Shown here: piece by piece, positions 25,607 to 33,799 of the stretch
Layout: each line of letters opens with the position of its first letter
Numbering within the stretch: the first letter of the stretch is position 1
The notes under the pieces: generated by a model
Told to the model about the DNA's origin: nothing
What the model saw: only the letters and a program-made list of their open reading frames with translations
Databases searched by the model: none
Assembly: GCF_040361255.1 (NCBI RefSeq)
Contig: NZ_APNG01000001.1
Coordinates: forward strand, 186,001-250,000
DNA from: Salinisphaera sp040361255
Lineage (GTDB): Bacteria; Pseudomonadota; Gammaproteobacteria; Nevskiales; Salinisphaeraceae
DNA: 64,000 nt
Direction: 5' to 3'
Position numbers and translations under genes: made by a program

Positions 25607-25933
25607 ATGCTCGCGGCCGCCTTCTGGTTATTGCTCGTCGCCGCACTGGGCGGGCTGACGATGGCGGCGCTCGACGGCGCCACACGCCCGCTTCGCATCG
25701 GTCACGGTGCGATATCGGGCGTGGGGCTGCTCTGCCTGCTCATCGGTGCATTCATGCACCCGGGCGTGCTCGTGTGGAGCGCCTTCGCGCTGGTAGCGAT
25801 CGGCTTCGCCGCCGGGGCGGTGTTCTTCGGCCTGATTTACCAGCATCAGGCGCCGCCGCGATTTCTCATCATCGGCCACGGCGCGCTCAACGGCCTGGGC
25901 GTGCTATTGCTCGGCATTCAGGTGTTTGGCTAG
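25607..25933 (+). CDS. small membrane protein with internal duplication
   Basis: A 108-residue protein that is almost entirely hydrophobic, with four predicted membrane segments. The motif RIGHGAISGVGLLCLL (about residues 30-45) recurs as IIGHGALNGLGVLLLG near the C-terminus, so the protein looks like a tandem duplication of a two-helix unit, each with a His-Gly pair that could bind a cofactor. It starts 3 bp after the BON lipoprotein stop and is probably co-transcribed. No family is recognised with certainty. Confidence 0.7.
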   Translation: MLAAAFWLLLVAALGGLTMAALDGATRPLRIGHGAISGVGLLCLLIGAFMHPGVLVWSAFALVAIGFAAGAVFFGLIYQHQAPPRFLIIGHGALNGLGVLLLGIQVFG

Positions 25934-25937
25934 CCGA

Positions 25938-27272
25938 TCATTCGGCATCGAGCGTATCGGCCTGTTTCTGAAAGGGCCGGATACGGCGGGCAGCGCCGAG
26001 CTCCGAACGCACGTGCCCGAACAACCCCTTGCGCAATGACATCCGCCAGTCCGGCTCCAGGCCACGCCCGAGGCGCATGAGCTGCATGTAGTACCAGCCC
26101 ATCTGGGAAAAGATATTCAAAAAGCGTAGTGCCGACACCGACGATCGCGGCCCGAACAGACCACGGCCATAGGCCAGTTCCGCGCCGGGATCTTCGGCCT
26201 GCCGGGTGGTGCCATCGAACAGGCGCGCGACGAAATTCGGATCCACACACAGGGGCCGGCCCAGGCCGATGAGGTCGGTATCGCCACTGTCCAGCGCCTC
26301 GACCATGGCATCGCGCGAACGAAACCCGCCGGTCACCATTAACGGCATACGCGCCACTTTGCGGATCAAGGCCGCATATTCGAGGAAATAGGCCTCGCGC
26401 GCACGCGTGCTTTCACGCGGGGCGTCGGCCTGGCGCTGATCGCCGCTATGCCCGAGCAGGCGCGGCTGTTCATAACTGCCGCCGGAGATTTCCAGCAGAT
26501 CGATGCCACAGTCGTTGAGCCAGCGCACCACGTCGATGCACTCGGCGTTGGTGAACCCGCCTTTTTGGAAATCCGCCGAGTTGAGCTTGACCCCGATCGC
26601 GAATTCCCTGCCGACCGCGGCGCGTACCGCACGCACCACCGCCAGCAGCAGGCGCGCTCGATTTTCCAGACTGCCGCCGTATTCGTCCTTGCGGCGGTTG
26701 GTCACCGGCGAGAGAAATTCGCTGAGCAGATAGCCATGGGCGCTATGAATCTGGACACCATCGAAGCCGGCATCGCGGGCGATCGTCGCGGCGGCCACGA
26801 AACGCTCGATCACGCTATCGATGCCGCGCTGGGTGAGCGCGCGCGGCCGACGATAGGCTCCGAGTAGTTTCAGGCCCACCGGCGACGGCGCAACCGGTCG
26901 CGGCGTGCAATACAACGGCGCCTGGCGCCCGGCATGCGACAGCTGCATCCATACCCGGCTGCCGCCGTGCTGGGCGGCCGCAGCCCAACGTGCGAGCGCG
27001 TCGCGGTCGGCATCGCCGTCGATCACGACATTGCCGGGGCGCTCGAGATCCCAGCGGTCGATCTGCACATTGCCGGTAATCAACAGCCCCGCGCCGCCAT
27101 GCGACCAGCGCCGATAGAGCGTTTCCAGCGCGGGCGTGGCATTCATGCGCGCATCGGCCAGGCCCTCGGTCATCGCCGCCTTGGCGATCCGATTGGCCAG
27201 GCGCTGGCCGCAGGGCAATATCAGCGGTTCGCGCAGACGGGCAACCGGATCGACAGCAGTTTCGGGCATCAC
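25938..27272 (-). CDS. NADH:flavin oxidoreductase (old yellow enzyme family)
   Basis: A 444-residue TIM-barrel flavoprotein. It has the N-terminal LPCGQRLANRIAKAAMTEG, WMQLSHAGRQ, the active-site GVQIHSAHGYLLSEFLSP (His-Ser-Ala-His-Gly-Tyr) and NRRKDEYGGSLENRARLLL, all standard for the NADH oxidase/2,4-dienoyl-CoA reductase branch. Only the barrel is present; the C-terminal FAD/NAD domains of the larger enzymes are missing, with about 90 extra residues of unclear nature instead. It probably reduces alkenes or enones. It is convergent with the 108-residue membrane protein (4-bp gap). Confidence 0.88.
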   Translation of the reverse strand: MMPETAVDPVARLREPLILPCGQRLANRIAKAAMTEGLADARMNATPALETLYRRWSHGGAGLLITGNVQIDRWDLERPGNVVIDGDADRDALARWAAAAQHGGSRVWMQLSHAGRQAPLYCTPRPVAPSPVGLKLLGAYRRPRALTQRGIDSVIERFVAAATIARDAGFDGVQIHSAHGYLLSEFLSPVTNRRKDEYGGSLENRARLLLAVVRAVRAAVGREFAIGVKLNSADFQKGGFTNAECIDVVRWLNDCGIDLLEISGGSYEQPRLLGHSGDQRQADAPRESTRAREAYFLEYAALIRKVARMPLMVTGGFRSRDAMVEALDSGDTDLIGLGRPLCVDPNFVARLFDGTTRQAEDPGAELAYGRGLFGPRSSVSALRFLNIFSQMGWYYMQLMRLGRGLEPDWRMSLRKGLFGHVRSELGAARRIRPFQKQADTLDAE

Positions 27273-27310
27273 AGCATCGCGTCAGAAATCGTTTTGCGAG
27301 CATAGCCCGC

Positions 27311-27631
27311 CTAGGAATCTGTCGCATAACCTCTCGCGGCTCGCGTTCGCCCTGAAAAGACTTTCAAGGTCAAAGGCGTTGCGACAAGGCGTCCGAGCGC
27401 AGCGCCTGCCCCAGGAAATCAACGATGGGCAGGTCAAGCTCGGCAACGCCGTCGCGGCACATTTGAGGCCGAACCCCTTCGGGGCCGCCGGCTTTGCGCG
27501 TGCTTGATCGGCGTCAGTGTTCACTACCGTGCGACTTGTTATCGGCTTGGGCACGCTACGCGCTCACTTGTCTGTCGATCGCACGCAAAGCACACCGGCG
27601 CGACCGCGACAGGTTATGCAGAGATTCCGTA
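27311..27631 (-). mobile_element. MITE-like element, copy 2 (inverted relative to copy 1)
   Basis: A 315-bp element (27314-27628) with terminal repeats GGAATCTGTCGCATAACCTC on the left and the reverse complement GGAATCTCTGCATAACCTGT on the right, flanked by CTA and GTA. It aligns with the reverse complement of copy 1 along its full length, but carries an extra 30-40 bp around 27345-27375. It encodes no transposase and fills the gap between the OYE-family gene and the AAA+ gene. With copy 1 it brackets three genes in inverted orientation. Confidence 0.75.
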
Positions 27632-27645
27632 GCAGCCAGCGCGAC

Positions 27646-28917
27646 TTAAGTCGCAGGCGCGGCCGCGCTCTCCGGCTCCCAGAGCGCGAGCGCGCTGTCG
27701 ATGGCATCGCGCTCGATCAGCGGCGTGCGCGCGGTCGCCGCGCTGATGAACGCCGTTTCCATGACGCGTTCGAGCGAGCGCGCATTGCCACGCCAGGGGC
27801 AATTGCAAAGCGCCTGCCAGGCGGCATGGCTTAGGCCGGCGGGCGCCTGCCAGGTCGTCGAGCGCGTGCGCATGGTGTCCAGGGTGGCAGCGACGATCGC
27901 GATCAGATCTTCGCCGCGCGCGCGTAGCGACGGCAGATAGACCGGTTGCGCGGCCAGGCGCGCCGGCAATTCCGCGGGCATGGCAGGCAGGGGGCGCGCT
28001 GCAGCAGGCGTCGCCGCGAACACCAGCGCACAGTCGAGCGGCTGTTTGGCGGCGGCCCCGTGCGGCAGATATTCGCCGCTATCCAAGGCCTCGTCGAGCA
28101 CATCCGCCAACCCGTTCGCCCGGCCCTGGAATGCATCGATAAAACACACACCCGTGCGTGCCTGGGCCAACGCGCCGGTACGCGACTGGGCTGCGGTCAC
28201 CTCGCCGCACAGCAGGGCTTTCAGCGCTGGCGTATCTCCGACTTCGGCGGCCAGATTGAGCTTGATGAACTCTCCGCGGCCCCGACACAGATAATAGAAA
28301 TAGGCCATCGCACTCTTGCCCACGCCCGGCTCGCCCAACAGGCCGATACGCGCCACATGGTTTTCTGCCAGTTCCGCGACATAGCTCATCGCTGCCTGCC
28401 ACGCCGGGCTCAGGCAGAAGAAATAGCGCTCGTGAGCGCCTTGTGCCTGCGCGGCGCCCGGCACGGCAATCACGCTGGGCTCATGCACAGCCTCGAGATA
28501 ATCACCGAGCTGGGACACCAGCACGTTGGGATCGCGATCGACGATCAGACGCAGACCGTCGATCTCGCCACCGGCGGCCGCGCGCATGAGCCAGCCGCCA
28601 AACAGCGTGAGACGGTCCGGCGACAGGCCCACCACCAGCACCGGCCGGCCGTCGCCGCGCCGTGCGCGCGCATCGCGGACCTGCCGCGCCAGCGCTTCGA
28701 GCGCGTCCACCTCGGGATAGAGTGCAAAAACCGCGGCCACCTCCGGCAGCTCATCCAGCGCATCGGCCAGCATCAGGCCTTGCCGGGGGGCGATGGCTTG
28801 CTCGATACGCTCACGCAGCGCACGGTTATCCTTGATACGCGCATCTACATGCACGGCCACACGCGCCTGGCCCGTCGGCCCGGCGTGTACGCCCTCGTTC
28901 CTACGGGCTTCGAACAT
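27646..28917 (-). CDS. degenerate sigma-54-activator-like AAA+ protein
   Basis: A 423-residue protein. Residues about 75-160 look like a degenerate sensor/receiver domain (VLVVGLSPDRLTLFGGWLM). Residues about 170-400 resemble the AAA+ core of NtrC-type activators, with Walker A GEPGVGKS. Walker B reads GVCFIDAF, so the usual glutamate after Asp is Ala. The GAFTGA loop needed to contact sigma-54 is missing (the segment reads LLCGEVTAAQSRTGALAQ), and no C-terminal Fis-type helix-turn-helix follows. The CPWRGNARSLERVM motif (normally WPGNVREL) is kept. It may be a regulatory or structural ATP-binding protein rather than a transcription activator. The start at 28917 fits a divergent arrangement with the DUF3080 gene. 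Confidence 0.72.
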   Translation of the reverse strand: MFEARRNEGVHAGPTGQARVAVHVDARIKDNRALRERIEQAIAPRQGLMLADALDELPEVAAVFALYPEVDALEALARQVRDARARRGDGRPVLVVGLSPDRLTLFGGWLMRAAAGGEIDGLRLIVDRDPNVLVSQLGDYLEAVHEPSVIAVPGAAQAQGAHERYFFCLSPAWQAAMSYVAELAENHVARIGLLGEPGVGKSAMAYFYYLCRGRGEFIKLNLAAEVGDTPALKALLCGEVTAAQSRTGALAQARTGVCFIDAFQGRANGLADVLDEALDSGEYLPHGAAAKQPLDCALVFAATPAAARPLPAMPAELPARLAAQPVYLPSLRARGEDLIAIVAATLDTMRTRSTTWQAPAGLSHAAWQALCNCPWRGNARSLERVMETAFISAATARTPLIERDAIDSALALWEPESAAAPAT

Positions 28918-28965
28918 GAGCTGTTCTCCGGCAACTGCGCGATGGCCCCGATCGTATCGCGACTC

Positions 28966-30060
28966 ATGAGTACAGGCGATTGTCGTTCCCGCGACAGGCG
29001 AAAACCTACCGCGCGAGCCGGCCTGGTGGCGATACTGCTGGTCGCGGCCCTGGCCGGCTGTCGCGCCGCGGACAGCCCCCAGGCGCGCTTTGACGACTAT
29101 CTTACCCGGCTGGCGCGTACGCTCGAGCGCGATCTGCCAGCGGCAACGGCCACGCCGCGCAGCCTGTATCCGCCCCGGCGCGCACTCGCACAACCCGTAC
29201 AGACCCCGCGTACCGGCTGGATCGGTTTTTTCCAGCTGCATCGTTGTGGCCTGGTGAACCTGATTTCCGAGCGCAACAGCATTCTCGGCCGGGTCGCCCC
29301 GCCCCAGGCGCGTCTGGCCTATGAATCCCGGCTACTGGCTGGCCTCATCCGCTGCCGTGCCGGCTTCGATGGCGATACCGAACACGACGCACGCGAATTC
29401 GTCGCCCGTCTGGATCGGCTGATCGCGCTCAAGCGCCAGGCACGCGGCGCCATCATCTGGAATCAGACGATGGCCAGCGCGCCCATGGCGCATCTGTTCA
29501 GTATCGCCGGCGACAATGCCGGGCTCGAACCGAGCCTGGCCGGGCGCAGCGCTCGCGCGGCACTCACCCGACTGACGGCAGCCATGGCCGACATGCAGGC
29601 CGAACGCGTGGTCAGCGAAGACACGCTCGTGGGCGTGTATGAAACCCTGGATGCCAGCGAATACGGCGGCGCCCTGCAGATCGCCGCACTGCAGGCCGCG
29701 GCGGCCCTCGAACGCGCCAGCCAGCTGATCGAAACCCGGCTGAACGAACGGCCGCTATGCTTCAACCATCGCCCGAACCGCCGAGCCCGGGTGCTGCATA
29801 CGATCCTGGTGGAGATCTACGGTCCACGGGTTCAGGCTTATCTGGCCGATCTGGTGCGGGCCGGCCGCCTCTGGCGCGAGACGGTCAATGCGCTGATCGA
29901 TCGGCAACGCGTGACCTTACCGCCCGAATTCACGCGCTATCGCGCGCGTACGCTGAGCACGCAGACCGGCATATGGGCGCGCCTGGATCAGGCCATCGAA
30001 AACCATACCGAGCACTGGCAACAGGCGATGCGCCAGTGCGATCTGATGCCCGCACGCTAG
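28966..30060 (+). CDS. DUF3080 family lipoprotein
   Basis: A 364-residue predicted lipoprotein. A basic N-terminus leads into LVAILLVAALAGC (lipobox). The NLISERNSILGRVAPPQARLAYESRLLAGLIRC segment (split here by family gaps) is characteristic of DUF3080, a gammaproteobacterial family of unknown function. The C-terminus is Arg-rich. A second ATG at 28942 is possible. It starts 48 bp from the divergent AAA+ gene, so the two share a promoter region. Confidence 0.78.
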   Translation: MSTGDCRSRDRRKPTARAGLVAILLVAALAGCRAADSPQARFDDYLTRLARTLERDLPAATATPRSLYPPRRALAQPVQTPRTGWIGFFQLHRCGLVNLISERNSILGRVAPPQARLAYESRLLAGLIRCRAGFDGDTEHDAREFVARLDRLIALKRQARGAIIWNQTMASAPMAHLFSIAGDNAGLEPSLAGRSARAALTRLTAAMADMQAERVVSEDTLVGVYETLDASEYGGALQIAALQAAAALERASQLIETRLNERPLCFNHRPNRRARVLHTILVEIYGPRVQAYLADLVRAGRLWRETVNALIDRQRVTLPPEFTRYRARTLSTQTGIWARLDQAIENHTEHWQQAMRQCDLMPAR

Positions 30061-30158
30061 GGCCTGTGGTCGCGGGATATGTCATCCCATGCCCGTGCCG
30101 GGCGTGTCAGGCAAGGCGCGGGCCGCCGATGCGACGGCTTATCTCGCGGCGATAAGCC

Positions 30159-30650
30159 CTAGTCCAGCAGCCGCTGGGCCGGCTCGATCGTACGCTGAGC
30201 CGGCTCGACAGCTCGTCGTGCGGGTTGAACCGTACGTCCGTTGTCGCGCCGCGTATGTGCGTCGTAGCCGGGGCGCGGATCACGGTGCGGGTGATGGTCG
30301 CGATCACCACGCCCCGATCCCCAGCCGTAAACACCCGGGGCCGCCGGCGCGCCGTTATGCTCGAACACCCGGCCCCGTCCGCCATAGCCGGGCCCATAGC
30401 CATAGCCGCCATGACGCCCGTATCCATAGCGCGGATAGACCGGCTGTATCGGGGTTTCGTATTCCTCGTAGCGAAAACCGCTCGACGGGCCGTAAACTTC
30501 GGTGCGCCGCTGGCTGTTATAACTGCCGAACGGCGTCGAACGCTGCTGCTGATCGATAATGACGATTCCGGAATTATCGGCCGCGGCCGCCGTGCCGGCG
30601 ATCGCCAGCATCAGCACACTGGCGGGCGTGATAAAGCGTGGCCAACCCAT
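30159..30650 (-). CDS. Gly/Tyr/Arg-rich exported protein with heptad repeats
   Basis: A 163-residue protein. AGGAGG lies 6 nt before the ATG at 30650, and a clear signal peptide ends near AIAGTAAAADN. The middle is rich in Gly, Tyr and Arg (YGYGRHGGYGYGPGYGGRGR), then His/Asp-rich. The C-terminus has three 7-residue repeats PARRAVE, PAQRTIE, PAQRLLD, encoded by 21-bp tandem repeats at about 30162-30224. The function is unknown; an exported, possibly surface or matrix component is an inference from composition. Confidence 0.68.
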   Translation of the reverse strand: MGWPRFITPASVLMLAIAGTAAAADNSGIVIIDQQQRSTPFGSYNSQRRTEVYGPSSGFRYEEYETPIQPVYPRYGYGRHGGYGYGPGYGGRGRVFEHNGAPAAPGVYGWGSGRGDRDHHPHRDPRPGYDAHTRRDNGRTVQPARRAVEPAQRTIEPAQRLLD

Positions 30651-30829
30651 GTCGAACCTCCTGGCCGCAAAACACGGCACTTTGTTCATACGAGCATGCG
30701 CGCGCGGGCGTGAATCGGCCATGAATACCTGCCACCGGCAGCTATGCAGACCGGCCCGGCCAAGTCAGAATTAAGCATGCGTTCAGCGCCTGAAGCCTAA
30801 GTTCAGCACGACGCTAGGGGACATGCATC

Positions 30830-31246
30830 ATGACACCGATTATCACGCCGCTCCGAACCCTTGTCGTCGCCGGCCTGGCGGCGGCTTGTCTGTTGGTCGC
30901 CGGTTGCGCGAGCAACCCGAAACCGCAGGTCGATCCTATTTTTCAGGCCGTACCCGGCGGCCAATACGACTGCTACTACCAGAACGACGACCGCAACGTC
31001 GCCGTCAAGGGCGCCACCAGTACGGCCGGTCAGGCCATCATCGGTGGCGCAGCCGGCGGCCTGCTGGGCAACCAGATCGGTAGCGGTTCGGGGCGTGATA
31101 TCGCCACCGGCCTGGGCGCACTCGCCGGCGCAGGCGCGGGCGCCTGGAACGCGCGTCGGATGGAAAACAACCGCCTCAACGATTGCCTGCAACGCAGCGG
31201 TAACCCCGGAAACAATACGTCTTCGGGTTTCCGCAGCAGTTTCTAG
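30830..31246 (+). CDS. glycine-zipper 2TM lipoprotein
   Basis: A 138-residue predicted outer-membrane lipoprotein. The lipobox is LVAGCAS; a glycine-zipper segment (AIIGGAAGGLLGNQIGSGSG and onward, about residues 65-105) forms the 2TM domain seen in SlyB and the 17-kDa antigen family. The C-terminus is Asn/Ser-rich. GGGGA lies upstream of the start. It is followed by a PepSY-like gene and a PhoP/PhoQ-like pair; SlyB is a PhoP target in enterobacteria, so a regulatory link is plausible but unproven. Confidence 0.85.
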   Translation: MTPIITPLRTLVVAGLAAACLLVAGCASNPKPQVDPIFQAVPGGQYDCYYQNDDRNVAVKGATSTAGQAIIGGAAGGLLGNQIGSGSGRDIATGLGALAGAGAGAWNARRMENNRLNDCLQRSGNPGNNTSSGFRSSF

Positions 31247-31273
31247 CACGGGCTGATCCCGAGCTCTATCGCA

Positions 31274-31630
31274 ATGCGCCACTACGCGATCGACCCCGAT
31301 ACGGCCTGGGCCGGCCTGCGTCTGGCCGTGGCACTGCTGGTGCTTCTGACCTGCCCGATTGCCCTGGCCCAGTTCGGTAGCGACGCCCTGCGCGCACCGC
31401 TGGCCGAAGGCGCTGGCCCGGGCCGCAATGCCGCGCGCGATGTCGCGGGCGATGAATCACGCCCGCCGCCCAATGTGGCGCCGGCGGAGGCCGCCCGACG
31501 TGCAGCGCGCGAATATGGCGGACGCGTACTCAACGTGGTGCTGGAAGACGGCCCCGGCGGGCCCTACTATCGGGTAAAACTCCTGGATGGCGGACGTGTA
31601 CGCATCGTGCATGTCGAGGCCCGCCACTAG
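31274..31630 (+). CDS. exported PepSY-like protein
   Basis: A 118-residue protein with an N-terminal signal peptide (about residues 10-32, ending LTCPIALAQ). A C-terminal PepSY-like unit (AARRAAREYGGRVLNVVLEDG, then YYRVKLLDGGRVRIVHV) fills the last 50 residues. It ends 24 bp before the response regulator gene and is probably in the same operon. PepSY domains are often periplasmic inhibitors or sensors, so it could modulate the kinase, but this is an inference. Confidence 0.75.
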   Translation: MRHYAIDPDTAWAGLRLAVALLVLLTCPIALAQFGSDALRAPLAEGAGPGRNAARDVAGDESRPPPNVAPAEAARRAAREYGGRVLNVVLEDGPGGPYYRVKLLDGGRVRIVHVEARH

Positions 31631-31654
31631 CCCACGAACAATACGATTGACCCT

Positions 31655-32362
31655 ATGCGAGCACTGGTTATCGAGGACGATGTCGATCTGCGCGAACAGA
31701 TCTGTGCGCAGTTGCGCGGCGACGGCTTTGCCGTCGATGCGACCGGCGAAGGCGAAGAAGGCCTGTTCTTTGCGCTGGAGTACCCGGTGGATATCGCCAT
31801 CGTCGATCTCGGCCTGCCCGGGCCGACCGGGCTGGATATCATTCGCGAGGTTCGTGAAGCCGGCCTCGATTATCCGGTGCTCATTCTCACCGCGCGCAGC
31901 CGCTGGCAGGACAAGGTCGAAGGCCTGGAAACCGGCGCCGACGATTATGTGGTCAAGCCTTTCCAGCCGGAAGAACTGACCGCGCGTATCCAGGCGCTGG
32001 TACGGCGTTCGCGCGGCTGGGCCCAGCCCAAGCTGGAATCCGGCGATATCGTGCTGGATACGGCCCGCCAGGAAGTTTTCGTGGCCGGCGAGTCGGTCGA
32101 GCTGACCGCCTATGAATATCGCGTACTCGAACATCTGATGCTGCACGCGGGCGAAGTAGTGTCCAAGACCGCGCTGACCGAGCATATCTACGAGGAGAAC
32201 GCCGAACGCGACTCCAACGTGATCGAGGTCTTCGTGCGACGCCTGCGCGCCAAACTCGACCCCGAGGGCTCGCGCAAGCCCATCGAGACCCTGCGCGGGC
32301 GCGGCTATCGCCTGGCACGGGATCCCCGTACGGCGACCAACGACAGCGCGTCGCAACCGTGA
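31655..32362 (+). CDS. OmpR/PhoP-type response regulator
   Basis: A 235-residue two-component response regulator. The receiver domain has the acidic pair ED (residues 7-8), phospho-acceptor Asp51 in IVDLGLPG and Lys in DYVVKPF. The C-terminal winged helix of the OmpR type carries EVFVRRLRAKLD. Overall resemblance is to PhoP. The TGATG overlap with the kinase start at 32362 indicates translational coupling. The PhoP name is a family resemblance only; the signal and regulon are not known. Confidence 0.9.
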   Translation: MRALVIEDDVDLREQICAQLRGDGFAVDATGEGEEGLFFALEYPVDIAIVDLGLPGPTGLDIIREVREAGLDYPVLILTARSRWQDKVEGLETGADDYVVKPFQPEELTARIQALVRRSRGWAQPKLESGDIVLDTARQEVFVAGESVELTAYEYRVLEHLMLHAGEVVSKTALTEHIYEENAERDSNVIEVFVRRLRAKLDPEGSRKPIETLRGRGYRLARDPRTATNDSASQP

Positions 32363-33705
32363 TGAATTCACTGCGGGCGCGGCTGCTGGCCGCGACCGCG
32401 GTACTTCTGCTGGCCTTTATCGTGCTCACTGGCGTGGCGCTGGAAACCGCGGTGAGCGAGCGCGCCGACCAGGCCGAGCACGACCGACTGCAGGGCTTGA
32501 GCTATGCCCTGCTGGGCAGCGCCGAGATCACCGAGGACGGCGGCTTCAAACTCGCCCCGCGGGTGTTGCCGGAATCCGATCTCACCCGGCCCGATTCCGG
32601 CCTCTATGCCATGGTGCTGGATGAAAACGGCCAGTCCATCTGGCGCTCGCCCTCGCTGCTGGAGCCGCTGAGCCTGGACAGCCTGCCGGCCGTGGGTGAA
32701 TGGCAGTTCATGCGCATCTACCCCGACGAACGCGGCACGCTGATCACCCTGTCCTTTGGTTTTCGCTGGGTCACCGATGCCGGCACCGATTATCGCTATA
32801 CCCTCGTGGTTGCCGAGGATGCGCATACATTCGTCAAGCAGATGCAGCGTTTTCGCGGCGTGCTCTGGACGCTGCTGAGTGCTGCGGCGCTGATCCTGCT
32901 GATCGTGGAATTGCTGATCCTGCGCTGGGGGCTGGCGCCGCTGCGTCGGCTGGCGCGCAACCTGGCCAACCTCCAGGCCCACGAAAAACGCCGTATCGAA
33001 GGCCGCTACCCGGACGAAATCCAGCCGCTGGTGAGCAACCTCAATACCATGCTCTCCAACGATCAGGCCCGCCTGACACGCTATCGCAACGCGCTGGGCG
33101 ATCTGGCCCACAGCCTGAAAACGCCGATGGCGGTACTGCGCGGCCTGGCCGAGGACGAGCGCCTGGACGAAAGCCAGCGCCACGGCCTGCGCACCCAGCT
33201 GGCGCGCATGAACGACATTCTCGACTACCAGCTGCAAAAGGCGGCCGCGGCCGGCAAGCGCAGCCTGGCGGTGTCGATTGCCATCGCGCCGGTCGCCGAG
33301 AAGCTCGCGCGCGCACTCACCAAGGTCTATGCCGAACAGGGCACCCGTTTTCGGGTGCATATCCCGGCCTCGGTCAAGGCGCCCATCGACGAGGGCGATC
33401 TGACCGAACTGCTGGGCACGCTCATGGACAATGCGGCCAAGTACGGCGATGGCGAAGTCGACGTACGCGCCGAAACCCGGGGCAGCGATCTCTATCTGCA
33501 GATCGACGACAACGGCCGCGGCTTTGGCGACGGCTCGACCGAACGCCTGCTCGAACGCGGTGTACGTGCGGACACCAGTCGTGAAGGCCAGGGCCTGGGT
33601 CTGGCAGTGGCCGCCGAGATCGTGCGCTCCTATACCGGCGATATCACCCTCACCCACTGCGAAAAAGGCGGGGCGCGCGTGGAGATCGTACTACCGGCCG
33701 GGTGA
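32362..33705 (+). CDS. PhoQ-like sensor histidine kinase
   Basis: A 447-residue inner-membrane kinase. Membrane segments are at about 9-30 and 167-190, bracketing a periplasmic sensor of about 135 residues with acidic residues. A HAMP-like linker leads to the H-box DLAHSLKTPMAVL (His250). The N-box MDNAAKYGDGEV and the GQGLGLAVAAEIV G-box are intact. A GTG at 32359 would add one residue. The overall organisation fits PhoQ. A terminator follows at 33720. Confidence 0.9.
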   Translation: MNSLRARLLAATAVLLLAFIVLTGVALETAVSERADQAEHDRLQGLSYALLGSAEITEDGGFKLAPRVLPESDLTRPDSGLYAMVLDENGQSIWRSPSLLEPLSLDSLPAVGEWQFMRIYPDERGTLITLSFGFRWVTDAGTDYRYTLVVAEDAHTFVKQMQRFRGVLWTLLSAAALILLIVELLILRWGLAPLRRLARNLANLQAHEKRRIEGRYPDEIQPLVSNLNTMLSNDQARLTRYRNALGDLAHSLKTPMAVLRGLAEDERLDESQRHGLRTQLARMNDILDYQLQKAAAAGKRSLAVSIAIAPVAEKLARALTKVYAEQGTRFRVHIPASVKAPIDEGDLTELLGTLMDNAAKYGDGEVDVRAETRGSDLYLQIDDNGRGFGDGSTERLLERGVRADTSREGQGLGLAVAAEIVRSYTGDITLTHCEKGGARVEIVLPAG

Positions 33706-33719
33706 TACGATGACGGGCT

Positions 33720-33776
33720 GGCCGGTGCCCGGCCGCGACGCGCGATCGCGCCCACGCGCCGGGCTGGCCTCTTTTT
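33720..33776 (+). terminator. probable terminator after the two-component system
   Basis: A long imperfect GC stem (GGCCGG.GCCCGGC pairing with GCCGGGCTGGCC) followed by TCTTTTT. It separates the kinase from the next gene at 33800. Confidence 0.6.
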
Positions 33777-33799
33777 GACGATCAACCGATATATGCCGC

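Noticed and set aside
27646..28917. Sigma-54-dependent transcription activator
   Set aside because: Missing GAFTGA, altered Walker B and no DNA-binding domain argue against this function despite overall AAA+ similarity.
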